A stretch of 64,000 nucleotides of DNA from Streptomyces qaidamensis (GTDB taxonomy: Bacteria; Actinomycetota; Actinomycetes; Streptomycetales; Streptomycetaceae). The notes beneath the pieces are model-generated. The model ran no database searches. It was not told the DNA's origin and saw only the letters and a program-made list of their open reading frames with translations. Shown here in pieces: positions 7,901-17,457 of this stretch. The DNA lies in NCBI RefSeq assembly GCF_001611795.1, contig NZ_CP015098.1, forward strand, positions 7,254,001 through 7,318,000, in the 5' to 3' direction. Made by a program: the position numbers and the translations under genes. Each line of letters begins with the position of its first letter. Within the stretch, counting starts at the first letter, position 1.

Positions 7901-9289
7901 GTGGCCGACCACCCCGTTGACGAAAAACTCCCCGCGCTCAAGATGGCGACGACCGGCCTGCAGCACGTGGCCGCCATGTACGCGGGCGTCGTCGCCCCGC
8001 CCCTGATCGTCGGCGCGGCCATCGGCCTCACCGCCACCGACCTGACCTTCCTCACCGGCGCCTGCCTGTTCACCGCGGGCCTCGCCACCTTCCTGCAGAC
8101 CCTCGGCATCTGGAAGATCGGCGCCCGGCTGCCGTTCGTCAACGGCGTCACCTTCGCCGGTGTCGCCCCGATGACCGCGATCGTCGCCTCCACGGAGGAC
8201 AAGTCCGACGCCCTGCCCATCATCTTCGGCGCGGTCATCGTCGCCGGACTCCTGGGCTTCCTGGCGGCCCCCGTCTTCTGCAAGGCGATCCGCTTCTTCC
8301 CACCCGTGGTCACGGGCACGGTCATCACCCTGATCGGCATATCGCTGCTCCCCGTCGCCTTCGGCTGGGCGCAGGGACCCGACCCGACGGCGCACGACTA
8401 CGGCTCGGCGACCAACCTGGGCCTCGCGGCCGTCACCCTGCTGATCGTGCTGCTGCTGCGCCGCTTCACCACGGGCTTCGTCAAGCAGATCGCCGTGCTG
8501 CTCGGCCTCGTGATCGGCACGCTGATCGCGATCCCGTTCGGCGCCACGGACTTCGGCCCCGTCGCGGACGCGGCCGTCGTCGGCTTCCCCACCCCGTTCC
8601 ACTTCGGCGCCCCGCAGTTCCAGCTCGCCGCGATCATCTCGATGTGCGTGGTGATGGTGGTGTCGATGACCGAGTCGACCGCCGACATGCTGGCGCTGGG
8701 CGAGATCGTCGACCGCCCGGCCGACGAGAAGACCATCGCGGCCGGCCTGCGCGCCGACACCCTCGGCTCCGCGATCAGCCCGCTCTTCAACGGCTTCATG
8801 TGCAGCGCCTTCGCGCAGAACATCGGCCTGGTCGCCATGACGAAGATCCGCAGCCGGTACGTCGTCGCCGCGGGCGGCGGCTTCCTGGTGCTGATGGGCC
8901 TGTGTCCGATGGCGGCCTCGTTGATCGCCGTCGTACCGCGCCCGGTGCTCGGCGGGGCGGGCGTGGTCCTGTTCGGCTCGGTCGCCGCCAGCGGCATCCA
9001 GACCCTGGTCCGGGCCGCCCTGGACCGGGACAACAACGTCCTGATCGTGGCGGTCTCGCTGGCCGTCGGCATCATCCCCATCACGGCACCGGAGTTCTAC
9101 CACGCCTTCCCGGAGACGGCCCGGATCGTCCTGGACTCGGGCATCTCCACGGGCTGTGTGGCGGCCGTGCTGCTCAACCTGGTCTTCAACCACCTGGGCC
9201 GCGACGGCCGCGACGCCCATGACGTCACCCACCCGATGGAGGCGGGCGAGGAGCTCACGACCACCCCCAAGGCGCCGGCCGCGCCATGA
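7901..9289 (+). CDS. NCS2 purine (xanthine/urate-type) permease
   Basis: 462-residue polytopic membrane protein of the nucleobase:cation symporter-2 family, with 12-14 predicted helices. The NAT signature appears as QNIGLVAMTK. The preceding SMTESTADMLALGE segment is the other substrate-site helix. Context (uricase, deaminase) favours xanthine, urate or 8-oxopurine as the substrate over uracil. GTG start at 7901 with GGAGGG 8 bases upstream. Transcription is isolated from the deaminase by tandem hairpins. Confidence 0.9.
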   Translation: MADHPVDEKLPALKMATTGLQHVAAMYAGVVAPPLIVGAAIGLTATDLTFLTGACLFTAGLATFLQTLGIWKIGARLPFVNGVTFAGVAPMTAIVASTEDKSDALPIIFGAVIVAGLLGFLAAPVFCKAIRFFPPVVTGTVITLIGISLLPVAFGWAQGPDPTAHDYGSATNLGLAAVTLLIVLLLRRFTTGFVKQIAVLLGLVIGTLIAIPFGATDFGPVADAAVVGFPTPFHFGAPQFQLAAIISMCVVMVVSMTESTADMLALGEIVDRPADEKTIAAGLRADTLGSAISPLFNGFMCSAFAQNIGLVAMTKIRSRYVVAAGGGFLVLMGLCPMAASLIAVVPRPVLGGAGVVLFGSVAASGIQTLVRAALDRDNNVLIVAVSLAVGIIPITAPEFYHAFPETARIVLDSGISTGCVAAVLLNLVFNHLGRDGRDAHDVTHPMEAGEELTTTPKAPAAP

Positions 9290-9371
9290 GCCCGCCGGAC
9301 TCCGCTTAGGCTTCTGCCTTGGTCAACTCCTGGTTGACCGGGGGATCAGGGGACGAGGGGGAGACGAGCCG

Positions 9372-11000
9372 ATGAACCACGCGACCGAGGTGTTCCAGCC
9401 GTTGCGGGGCGACGATCCGCCCGTGGTGGCCGGATACCGCCTCGCCGCCCGGCTCGGTGCGGGCGGCATGGGCCGGGTCTACCTCTCGCACACGCAGGGC
9501 GGCCGGCCGGTGGCGATCAAGGTCGTCCGGCCGGAACTGGCCGACGACCCGGGCTTCCGGCGGCGGTTCCGCCGGGAGGTGGAGGCGGCCCGGCGGGTCC
9601 GGGGCGCCTACACCGCAGAGCTCATCGACGCCGACGCCGACGGCACACCGCCCTGGGCGGCCACGCTGTACGTGCCCGGCCCGTCCCTGACGGAGGCGGT
9701 CGCCCGCCGGGGACCCCTGCCGGTGCCCGCGGTGCTGTGGCTGGTGGCGGGGGTGGCCGAGGCACTCCAGGCCATCCACGCCGCCGGGATCGTGCACCGG
9801 GACCTCAAGCCGTCGAACGTGCTGCTCGCCGCCGACGGGCCCCGCGTGATCGACTTCGGCATCTCGCTGGCCGCCGACTTCACCTCGCACACCGCCACCG
9901 GCGCCGCCGTCGGCACGCCCCACTTCATGGCTCCCGAGCAGGCCTCCGCGGGCGAGGTCACGGCGGCGACCGACGTCTTCGCGCTGGGCCAGACGGCCGC
10001 GTTCGCGGCCCTGGGCCGCCCCCTGTACGGGGACGGCTCCGCGATCGGCGTGCTGTACCGGATCGTGCACGACCGGCCCGACCTGTCCGTGCTGCCCGAG
10101 CAGCTCCGACCGCTGTTCGACCGATGCCTGGCCGCTGATCCGAAGGACAGGGCGGACCTGGCGGAGATCGTCGACTGGTGCCGGGAGCGACTGAGCGCGG
10201 ACGCCGACGCGGGCACGGGCCCGGCCGTCTGGCGGGACGTCATGGGACCGGAGACGAGGGTGCCCTCCCCGCTCCACACCCCCACCCGGGTCCTGCCTCA
10301 GCCGCTGGTCGTCACCCAGCCCCAGCCGCTGCCGGGCGGGCCGAGGGAGCGGCGGACCCGACGACGGCGCACCGCGCTGATCACGGCCGCGGCCGTGACG
10401 GCGGGGGTCATGGCGCTGGGCGGCCTGTTGTGGGCGGTACAGGACGCGGGGAACAGGTTCCACGACTGGGTGGCCGGTGCGCCGTCGACGCCGGGCCCGG
10501 ACACGTCCGGACGGTCGGCGGACCCGTCGACGGCGTCGCCGTCGGCCTCCGGGCCCGCCGCGGATGCCGAGGGCCGGACGCCGCAGGCCCCGGAGTCCTC
10601 CCCGACCGCCGCCGGGACGCCGCGCCCCATCGGCCGGGTTCTGCAGAGGCTGGACGCGAAGAGTTCGCTGAGCTTCGAGGAGCCGTTCCAGCGCGACGAC
10701 CGCGAGGGCGACATCCGCTTCGACTGCGAAAACGCCGGCTGTGCTGTGGAGAGCGACACCAGCGTCTTCGTCCAGATGTTCACCGACGAGGGCGTCTCCC
10801 TCGACGAGTGCCGGCTCATGCTGGCGCATGCCGATCAACGCCGCTGGCCGCTGGCCTCGGTGCCGGTGGGAGGTCAGATCTGTGTCCGGCACGACTCCGG
10901 GGACATCGCACTGCTCACCGTCCAGACGAAGTCGACGGCGCTGCCGGAACTCGCCGCCCTCACGATGGACATGACGATCTGGCGGCGTTCGGCGACGTGA
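9372..11000 (+). CDS. Membrane-anchored Ser/Thr protein kinase (PknB type)
   Basis: 542 residues. N-terminal Hanks kinase domain: glycine loop GAGGMGRVY (about 30-38), VAIKVV lysine, HRDLKPSN catalytic loop (about 142), DFG and MAPEQ. A proline-rich linker and arginine cluster precede one TM helix near residues 334-358. The extracytoplasmic tail of about 185 residues has a Ser/Pro/Thr-rich stretch followed by a small Cys-containing domain that I do not recognise. No PASTA repeats. ATG at 9372 with GGGGGAG. It is convergent with the ChW-domain gene (10-bp gap) and borders the T4SS-like locus, but lacks the locus ECF promoter motif. Confidence 0.92.
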   Translation: MNHATEVFQPLRGDDPPVVAGYRLAARLGAGGMGRVYLSHTQGGRPVAIKVVRPELADDPGFRRRFRREVEAARRVRGAYTAELIDADADGTPPWAATLYVPGPSLTEAVARRGPLPVPAVLWLVAGVAEALQAIHAAGIVHRDLKPSNVLLAADGPRVIDFGISLAADFTSHTATGAAVGTPHFMAPEQASAGEVTAATDVFALGQTAAFAALGRPLYGDGSAIGVLYRIVHDRPDLSVLPEQLRPLFDRCLAADPKDRADLAEIVDWCRERLSADADAGTGPAVWRDVMGPETRVPSPLHTPTRVLPQPLVVTQPQPLPGGPRERRTRRRRTALITAAAVTAGVMALGGLLWAVQDAGNRFHDWVAGAPSTPGPDTSGRSADPSTASPSASGPAADAEGRTPQAPESSPTAAGTPRPIGRVLQRLDAKSSLSFEEPFQRDDREGDIRFDCENAGCAVESDTSVFVQMFTDEGVSLDECRLMLAHADQRRWPLASVPVGGQICVRHDSGDIALLTVQTKSTALPELAALTMDMTIWRRSAT

Positions 11001-11010
11001 CCGCCGCGCG

Positions 11011-12495
11011 TCACACCGTGAGCTTCACGGCCTCCAGCCAGACCTCGTTGTCCAGGGTGCCGCCGAAGGTGAAGTCGGGGCGGGGCTTGCTGCACGCCCG
11101 TCCGCCCCAGTCGTGGCCGCGCAGGCGGACGGTGTTGCAGATCTCGCCGGTACCGACGTTCATCGCGAAGCCCAGCATGTTCGGCGCGTTCCGTTTCGCG
11201 CTGCCGATGGTGAAGTTCCGGCCGTCGCCGGTGACGGCCGTCCAGCTGGGCTGCCACTCGCCTCGGCCGTCGACCGGCTTCGCCGTGTGCCGGAAGGCGT
11301 TGGCGGCTGATCCGCCGACGCCGTGCACCGCGATGTTGAGGGCCTTGATCGGCCGGTTGCGGCCCGATGTGCCGGCGATCGTGCCGTCGCACACCGGCTT
11401 CTGCCAGCCCTGCCCGGAGACGTACGCGCGGTAGCAGATGTGCCGTCCGGAGGGGTCGTTCGCGGCGAGCCGCTTCACGGCACTGGCCGCGGTGTCCTGC
11501 GCGGGCTCGGCGGTGACGGTGGTGGTGGCCGCCGGGGGCCTGGCCGTGACGGTCACGGTGACCTTGCCCGCACCCTTCGCCCCCGGAGTGTCCTTCGGCT
11601 TCGGCTTCTTGCCGCTCCCCTCCTTGTCCTTGTCCTTTTTCTTGTCCCTGTCCTCGGCCGAGGGGGAGGCCGACGGGGGCGGGACCGGCAGCGACGATGG
11701 TGACAGGGCCGGTGAGGCCGAGGCCGACGGCGAGCCGCCCGCACGCGCGGCGGTCTCCTCCCGGCTTCCGCCGTCGCCGGAACCGCCGCTGCCCAGGATC
11801 ACCAGCGGCACGACGACCAGCGCGGCCACACCGAGCGCCACCGGCCCGACCACCAGGGGCCTGCCGAGCAGGCCGGGCCCCTCGAACTCGTCGTCCGACT
11901 GGCGGGAACCAGGCCGGCGAGCGGGCGTGGGCGCCGTCCGCGACACGGGGCGGGCGGCCTGTGTCCCGTCGGGCTGTGGTCCGTCACCCTGAGGCCCCAC
12001 GGGTTGTGGTCCCGAGCGGGTGGCCGGGGGCCCTTCGGGCTCGGGCAGCGCGTAGGCCGCCTCGTCGACGTCGTCAGGATCGTCCCGGTCCTCCCCGGCG
12101 GGCGTGGGGCTCGCGCCGCCGGCTTGCGCTGCGGCGCCCGTGCCGACGGCCTCGTGGACGAGAGGCGATACCGGATCCGCCGCCTCCTCCTGGTGCCGCA
12201 GCGCGCTGGAGCCGTCCGGGAAGACCTCGACGTGCGCCACATACCCGGCGCCGGGGTCGGAGATCGCCGCCGTGACGGCGGTGCCCCGGTCGCGCGCGTG
12301 TCCGTGCAGGAGGTCGAGGATCGCGGCGTCGACCGTCGTTCCCTCCGCGACCGGCACCGGTTCACCGTCGACGGCGGCCGATCCGTCGCCGGATATGACC
12401 ACCGTGAAGTGCGGGGACGGCTCGGACGGGCCCCGCCGCGCGGCGTGTTCGCCCACGGTGACCTGCTCGTCCGCTTCCTCTTGGCCCGGGCTCAT
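11011..12495 (-). CDS. Membrane protein with novel N-terminal domain and ChW-type exported domain
   Basis: 494 residues in four parts. Residues 30-105 form a small cytosolic domain (HFTVVISGDG, VAEGTTVDAAILD, VFPDGSSAL) clearly related to the N-terminus of the protein at 31854. A Pro/Gly-rich linker follows, then one TM helix (about 208-232) and a Ser/Pro plus Lys-rich stalk. The C-terminus (about 350-494) resembles clostridial hydrophobic-W repeats (CYRAYVSGQGWQKPVCDGT, AGTSGRNRPIKALNI). ChW domains are thought to bind the cell wall or extracellular ligands. The start at 12495 lies about 65 bp after an ECF-type promoter of the T4SS-like locus. Confidence 0.75.
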   Translation of the reverse strand: MSPGQEEADEQVTVGEHAARRGPSEPSPHFTVVISGDGSAAVDGEPVPVAEGTTVDAAILDLLHGHARDRGTAVTAAISDPGAGYVAHVEVFPDGSSALRHQEEAADPVSPLVHEAVGTGAAAQAGGASPTPAGEDRDDPDDVDEAAYALPEPEGPPATRSGPQPVGPQGDGPQPDGTQAARPVSRTAPTPARRPGSRQSDDEFEGPGLLGRPLVVGPVALGVAALVVVPLVILGSGGSGDGGSREETAARAGGSPSASASPALSPSSLPVPPPSASPSAEDRDKKKDKDKEGSGKKPKPKDTPGAKGAGKVTVTVTARPPAATTTVTAEPAQDTAASAVKRLAANDPSGRHICYRAYVSGQGWQKPVCDGTIAGTSGRNRPIKALNIAVHGVGGSAANAFRHTAKPVDGRGEWQPSWTAVTGDGRNFTIGSAKRNAPNMLGFAMNVGTGEICNTVRLRGHDWGGRACSKPRPDFTFGGTLDNEVWLEAVKLTV

Positions 12496-12562
12496 CGGCG
12501 TTCCTCTCTGCTGTTCCCGGCCGGTCGCCCGGCCGGGGCGGTCTCGGCGGTGCCCGCGTACG

Positions 12563-12590
12563 CAACGGACACCGGCCGTCCACGGTTCAA
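12563..12590 (-). promoter_or_regulatory. ECF-type promoter for the ChW-domain gene
   Basis: Minus strand TTGAACC, 16 bp, CGTTGC, ending about 67 bp before the start at 12495. One of ten matching elements between 12.5 and 33 kb. Confidence 0.6.
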
Positions 12591-12686
12591 CTCGCCGGTG
12601 AAAAGGGGAAAGAGCGGCACGTCAGCGGTGACAGGTGACGGAACGGCATGTTCCGCTGAAGTGGGCGTACCGGAGCGGGTGCGCAC

Positions 12687-12701
12687 TAGAGTCCGAACGT
12701 G
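12687..12701 (+). promoter_or_regulatory. -10 element for a leaderless AfsR-like mRNA
   Basis: TAGAGT (12687-12692) stands 6 bp before the GTG start at 12699. Transcription would therefore begin at or within a base or two of the start codon. There is no ribosome binding site to argue otherwise. The ECF-type motif of the locus is absent on this strand. Confidence 0.55.
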
Positions 12702-15700
12702 GACTACGTGAATACCTTCCGTTTCGCTGTGCTGGGGCCGGTCCGGGCATGGCGTGGGGAGCGGGAACTCGACCTCGGCTCGCCCCAGCAGAGGGTGGTG
12801 CTGGCGGCGCTCCTCTTACGACGCGGGCGCCCTCTGCCGCTCGGCGAACTCATCGACGCCGTCTGGGGAGAGGAGCCGCCCGCTGCCGCCGTGTCCGTTC
12901 TGCGGACCTACGTGTCGCGCCTGCGCAAGGTGCTGGAACCCGACCGCGGCCCGGACGGGCAGCCTCGGGTGCTCGTCTCGGTCGGTGACGGATACCTGCT
13001 GCGCGTTCCGGACGACGGCCTGGACCTCGCCGGGTTCCAGTCCCGGGTCGCGCAGGCCAAGAAGGCGCGCGCCGCGGGCGACGTGTCCGGCGCCGCGGAC
13101 CTGCTGCACGCCGCGCTCGGCGGCTGGCGGGGCGCCGCACTGACCGGACTCCCGGGCCCGCTCCCCGAGACGGCGCGCTCCTGGCTGGACGAGGAGTGGC
13201 TGGCCGCGCTGGAGGCCCGGCTGGACGCCGACATCGAGCTCGGACGCCACCACGAGGTGATCGCCGAGCTCTTCCCGCTCACCGCCGGACACCCCTTGCG
13301 TGAGGAGCTGTCCCGCCTGCTCATGCTCGCCCTGTACCGGTCGGGACGGCAGGCCGAGGCACTGGCCGCGTACCGCGGGACACGCGCCGCCCTGGTGGCG
13401 GAACTGGGCGTCGAACCCGGGCTGTCGCTCCGGGACCTCCACGAGCGCATCCTGGCCGCCGACCCGGCCCTGATGCCGCACCCGGCCCGGCATCCGGCTC
13501 CGGCGGTGCCCGGGCAGACCGGACCGTCCGTACGGGTGGCACCGTCCGGCGCCGCACCGGAGGACGGGACGACGGCCGACGGCGCGACGGCGGGAGGGAC
13601 GGCGCCGGACGACGCGGCCCGCTTCGGCCCCGCCGACCCGCACGGTCCGGCGTTCCAGCCGGCCCGCCCCGCTCAACTCCCGGCGGACCTGCCGACGTTC
13701 GCCGGGCGCGACCCCGAACTCGACCGGATCGGCAACCTGCTGCCCCGGGACGGCAGCCCCCCGTCGACCGTGGTGATCAGCGCGATCGGCGGCATGGGCG
13801 GGATCGGCAAGTCGACCCTGGCCGTGCACTGGGCCCACCGCGTCGCCGACCGGTTCCCCGGCGGTCAGCTCTACGTCAATCTGCGCGGCTTCGACCCGAC
13901 CGGCTCCGCGCTGACACCGGACGAAGCGGTACGCGGCTTCCTCGACGCGCTCGGCGTACCGCCGATGCGCATACCCGCGGGCCTCGACGCCCAGGTCGCG
14001 CTGTACCGCAGCCTGCTGGCCCGCCGCAGGGTGCTGATCCTGCTCGACAACGCCCGCGACACCGAACAGGTTCGCCCGCTGCTGCCCGGGTCCCCGGGTT
14101 GCCTGGTCATCGTCACCAGCCGCAACCGGCTCACGGGTCTGGTCGCCGGCGAGGGGGCGCACCCCCTGACGCTGGACCAGCTCTCCCCGGCCGAGGCGCA
14201 CGACCTGCTGGCCAGGCGCCTCGGCGGCGACCGGCTGGCCGCGGAACCCCGGGCCGCGGACGAGATCGTCGCACGGTGCGGACGCCTGCCGCTGGCCCTC
14301 GCCATCGTCGCCGCGCACGCCTGCGCCCACCCCGGATTCCCGCTCAGCGCCATCGCCGACGAGGTGAACGAAAGCCACGGCAGCCTGGACGCCTTCACCG
14401 GCGGCGACGACATCACCACCGACGTACGGGCCGTCTTCTCCTGGTCCTACAAGGCGCTGTCCGCTCCGGCCGCGCGTCTGTTCCGGCTCCTGGGCCTGCA
14501 CGCGGGGCCCGACATCTCCGCGCCGGCGGCGGCCGCCCTCGCCGGACTCGCCCCGCGTGAGGCGCGGGGGCTCCTTGCCGAACTGACCCGTGCCCACCTG
14601 CTCACCGAGCACTTCCCGGGGCGCTACACCCTGCACGACCTGCTCCGTGTGTACGCCGCCGAACGCGTAGGCGTGGAGGAGACCCCGCAGGAGCGGGATC
14701 TGGCGCTCCACCGGTTGCTGACCTGGTATCTGCACACCGCCGACGCGGCCTACCCGCACATCACCCCCAACCGCCGTCGCATCCCGCTGGAGCCGCGGCC
14801 GCAGGACTGCCGCCCGCTGGAGTTCACCACGCACGAACGGGCGCTGGACTGGTGCGAGACCGAACGGCCCAACCTGATCGTCGCCGTACACCAGGCCGCC
14901 CAGGCCGGGCACACCGGCACCGCGTGGCGACTGCCCGCCGTCCTGTGGGGGTTCTTCTACCTCCGCAGCCATGTGCACGACTGGCTGGACGCCGCACGGA
15001 CGGGTCTGGCCGCCGCCCGCGGCTCCGGGGACCGGGAGGGGGTGGCCCAGGGCCTGGCCGACACGGCGGCCGCACTGCGCAACGCCGGCCGGTTCGACGA
15101 GGCCGTCGAGCACCTGCACCAAGCGCTGGCGCTGAGCCGGGAGCTCGGGGACAGGGAGGCCCGGGCCTCGGTGATCGCCAATCTGGGCGACGCGTACCTG
15201 CACGCGGGCCGGCTCCGCGAAGCCGTCGAGTACGCCCGCCGCGGGCTGGCCCTCGACCGTATCGCGGGCAACGTCTGGGGCGAGGGCATCGCCCTGAGCA
15301 ACCTGGGCGACGCCTACCAGCGCCTGGGGCGTTACGACGAGGCCCTCGACTGTCTGCAGCGGGCGCTGGTCGTGCTGCGGGCGGGCGGCAACCGCTGGGT
15401 CGAGGGCGTCACGCTGGACATCCTCGGCACGATCCACCACCGGCTCGGCCGCCACGGCGAGTCCGTCGGTCACTACCGCCGGGCGCTCGCGACCCACCGG
15501 GACATCGGCAACCGCTGGGGCGAGGGCCACACGCTGGGCCATCTCGGGGACGTCCACCTCCACGGCGGAGAGCCCGAGGCGGCCCGGGCGAGCTGGCGGC
15601 ACGCCCTCGCGATCTTCGCGGAGTTCGGCCACCCGGACGCCGAGCAGGTCCGGGAGCGGCTCGACCGCCTGCCGGACGGCCCGGAGGACGCGCGCGCCCG

Positions 15701-15728
15701 CGAGGCCGCGCCGAGACGGACCGCCTGA
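12699..15728 (+). CDS. AfsR/SARP-family regulator with NB-ARC and TPR domains
   Basis: 1009 residues. OmpR-type winged helix (about 5-100), bacterial transcriptional activation domain (about 105-255), Ala/Pro-rich linker, NB-ARC ATPase with P-loop GGMGGIGKST near residue 365 and LILLDNARD as Walker B, then about six tetratricopeptide repeats from about 780 to the C-terminus. This is the AfsR plan: an ATP-dependent activator that binds direct repeats overlapping -35 regions. GTG start, probably leaderless. Divergent from the ChW-domain gene. The location next to the T4SS-like locus suggests it responds to, or controls, that locus, but no target repeat can be assigned. Confidence 0.93.
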   Translation: MDYVNTFRFAVLGPVRAWRGERELDLGSPQQRVVLAALLLRRGRPLPLGELIDAVWGEEPPAAAVSVLRTYVSRLRKVLEPDRGPDGQPRVLVSVGDGYLLRVPDDGLDLAGFQSRVAQAKKARAAGDVSGAADLLHAALGGWRGAALTGLPGPLPETARSWLDEEWLAALEARLDADIELGRHHEVIAELFPLTAGHPLREELSRLLMLALYRSGRQAEALAAYRGTRAALVAELGVEPGLSLRDLHERILAADPALMPHPARHPAPAVPGQTGPSVRVAPSGAAPEDGTTADGATAGGTAPDDAARFGPADPHGPAFQPARPAQLPADLPTFAGRDPELDRIGNLLPRDGSPPSTVVISAIGGMGGIGKSTLAVHWAHRVADRFPGGQLYVNLRGFDPTGSALTPDEAVRGFLDALGVPPMRIPAGLDAQVALYRSLLARRRVLILLDNARDTEQVRPLLPGSPGCLVIVTSRNRLTGLVAGEGAHPLTLDQLSPAEAHDLLARRLGGDRLAAEPRAADEIVARCGRLPLALAIVAAHACAHPGFPLSAIADEVNESHGSLDAFTGGDDITTDVRAVFSWSYKALSAPAARLFRLLGLHAGPDISAPAAAALAGLAPREARGLLAELTRAHLLTEHFPGRYTLHDLLRVYAAERVGVEETPQERDLALHRLLTWYLHTADAAYPHITPNRRRIPLEPRPQDCRPLEFTTHERALDWCETERPNLIVAVHQAAQAGHTGTAWRLPAVLWGFFYLRSHVHDWLDAARTGLAAARGSGDREGVAQGLADTAAALRNAGRFDEAVEHLHQALALSRELGDREARASVIANLGDAYLHAGRLREAVEYARRGLALDRIAGNVWGEGIALSNLGDAYQRLGRYDEALDCLQRALVVLRAGGNRWVEGVTLDILGTIHHRLGRHGESVGHYRRALATHRDIGNRWGEGHTLGHLGDVHLHGGEPEAARASWRHALAIFAEFGHPDAEQVRERLDRLPDGPEDARAREAAPRRTA

Positions 15729-15748
15729 CATGGCTCTCCTTCGAGGGT

Positions 15749-15833
15749 GATGCCTGCCGGCGATGCGCAGGCAGGCATCCGCACAACGCGTGCGGGGGTG
15801 AGGACGGTTCAACGCCGGGGGACCGTCCTCACC
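15749..15833. terminator. Two hairpins between convergent genes
   Basis: Perfect stems GATGCCTGCC/GGCAGGCATC (15749-15779) and GGTGAGGACGGT/ACCGTCCTCACC (15797-15833) lie between the AfsR-like gene and the convergent glucanase gene. They suit a bidirectional terminator. The second stem overlaps an antisense ECF-type motif. Confidence 0.65.
15783..15812 (-). promoter_or_regulatory. ECF-type motif antisense to the AfsR-like gene
   Basis: Minus-strand TTGAACC, 17 bp, CGTTGT: an exact match to the locus promoter, but pointing into the 3' end of the AfsR-like gene where no minus-strand gene is apparent. It may drive an antisense RNA or be a relic of rearrangement. Part of the -35 lies in a hairpin arm. 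Confidence 0.4.
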
Positions 15834-15846
15834 GCCGGGCGGTGCC

Positions 15847-17457
15847 TCAGCGCACCTCGCGGTAGATCCGCCCGCTCGCGCCGGGCACCGCCCCGTCGTA
15901 CAGACCCGTCGGGCTGGTCTCCTTCGACAGCGCGAACCAGGCGTAGCGCTCGACGAAGTCCAGCTTGCCCAGCATCTCGGTGGAGGACCGGACGAAGTCG
16001 GTCTGCTCCTGCTCGCTCGGGTAGCGCGGGGCGCCCCGGGAGAAGTCGGTCAGGGCGTACTCGGTGAGCCAGACCGGCTTCTTGTAGCGGTCGTGGACGG
16101 CCTGCAGATATCCGCGCAGCTGGTCGGCCGCGCCGGGCCCGAAGTCGGCGCCGTACCAGTGCAGGGGGATGAAGTCGACCCGCAGGCCCCGCTGTGCGGC
16201 CCCGGTCATGAACCGGTCCAGCCAGCCGCCCGGCACGTCCGCGCCGGAGGCGACCGCGGGCGCACCCAGCCGCAGGCCGGTGGACTCCAGCCGGGGCCAC
16301 AGGTCGAGGGCCTGCTCGGGTGACAGGTCGGCCTGGTCCGGATGGTCCGGCTCGTTGAAGCCCAGGAGCGCCTTCCCTTCGCGGGCGGCCTGCCCCAGTT
16401 CGGCGTCGGTGACCGAGCCCGGACCCCAGATCATCGGGACGAACTCGGCGCCGGTGGTGCCGGTGACGCCGTCGGCGGAGGAGGCCCAGTTGTAGTACCA
16501 GGACGAACCGGAGTCGGCCAGGGCCTCGGAGGCGCCCGCGACGGAGTTCAGGCCGACGCCCTTGCGGGAGGCGGCCGGGGCGCCGCCGTCGCTGCCGGGC
16601 CGCTGGGTGACGGCGGGGCCGGGCCCGGGTGCGCCGGCGCCGTCGCCGGTGCCGTGGAAGGTGACCGTCAGGCCTGTGCACTCCCGGCACTGGTACACGA
16701 CCTGGTTGCCCTGTTCGGTGTCGTGCTTGGACCAGCTGTACGCCGTCGGGCAGCGCGCGGCGAGCGCGTCACTGTAGGGCGTCCTGGCATCCCGGTTCGG
16801 ATTGACGCACACCAGGGGGCGGCCGGTGGCCCCGTCCTCGACCAGGTCGTCCGCCGGGCAGGCGGCCAGCAGGTCCGTGGCACACCCCGCCGGCGCGCAC
16901 TCGCCCGACCTGGGCGGCGTCACGCCGTCCGGCGTGATGGTGACCGGCGACGCGACGGCGTTGACGTAACTGACGTTGTACCAGGGTGCCGCGCCGTCCT
17001 TCGGATCGAAGTTGAACTCGGCCAGACCGGTGGGCTGTTCACCGGTCGAGCACCGGTCGGCGTAGGGGCCGCAGTCGCCGACGGCGCAGTGGAACGTGCT
17101 TCCCTCTTCGCCGGTGCAGCCCTCGCGGGCGAAGAACTTGCCGCGCCAGTGCCCGGCACCGGAGTGCTCGGGGATCGTGACCGTGGCCGACGCGCCGGGG
17201 TCCAGGGTGGGCAGCCCGGTGAGCGGGGCCGAACCGTCGGCGTTGACCGTGCTGCCGATCCAGATGCGGTGGTCCGTGGTGTTGCGGAAGGTGACGGTGT
17301 GCTCGGGGGAGCCGACGCCGGCGGCCGGTGTCCCGGCGATGCTCACGCCGTCCGGGCGCTGGTCCTGGATCAGCAGCGCGGTGCCGGTGACACCGGCCAC
17401 GACCAGGAGCAGCGCGAGCAGGAACGAGATGCGGCTGCGGAGGGGCGGTCTACGCAT
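15847..17457 (-). CDS. Thaumatin-like/GH128 fusion, probable beta-1,3-glucanase
   Basis: 536 residues. N-terminal signal or anchor helix (about 10-31), then a Cys-rich thaumatin-like domain (about 50-275; HTVTFRNTTDHRIWIG, EGCTG, FHCAVGDCGP). The C-terminal GH128-type TIM barrel (about 300-536) has GFNEPD (acid/base Glu near 369) and WLTEYAL (nucleophile Glu near 465). Both families act on or bind beta-1,3-glucans, so the protein probably cleaves glucans outside the cell. Its ATG overlaps the stop region of a 57-residue upstream gene, implying translational coupling. Expression is likely from the ECF-type promoter at 17662-17691. Confidence 0.85.
   Translation of the reverse strand: MRRPPLRSRISFLLALLLVVAGVTGTALLIQDQRPDGVSIAGTPAAGVGSPEHTVTFRNTTDHRIWIGSTVNADGSAPLTGLPTLDPGASATVTIPEHSGAGHWRGKFFAREGCTGEEGSTFHCAVGDCGPYADRCSTGEQPTGLAEFNFDPKDGAAPWYNVSYVNAVASPVTITPDGVTPPRSGECAPAGCATDLLAACPADDLVEDGATGRPLVCVNPNRDARTPYSDALAARCPTAYSWSKHDTEQGNQVVYQCRECTGLTVTFHGTGDGAGAPGPGPAVTQRPGSDGGAPAASRKGVGLNSVAGASEALADSGSSWYYNWASSADGVTGTTGAEFVPMIWGPGSVTDAELGQAAREGKALLGFNEPDHPDQADLSPEQALDLWPRLESTGLRLGAPAVASGADVPGGWLDRFMTGAAQRGLRVDFIPLHWYGADFGPGAADQLRGYLQAVHDRYKKPVWLTEYALTDFSRGAPRYPSEQEQTDFVRSSTEMLGKLDFVERYAWFALSKETSPTGLYDGAVPGASGRIYREVR

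Noticed and set aside
6410..9232. 940-codon minus-strand frame opposite deaminase and permease
   Set aside because: Low-complexity shadow of two confident genes.
12816..15812. 998-codon minus-strand frame opposite the AfsR-like gene, downstream of the antisense ECF motif
   Set aside because: Composition is that of a shadow frame, with no recognisable domain. Any transcript there is more likely non-coding.
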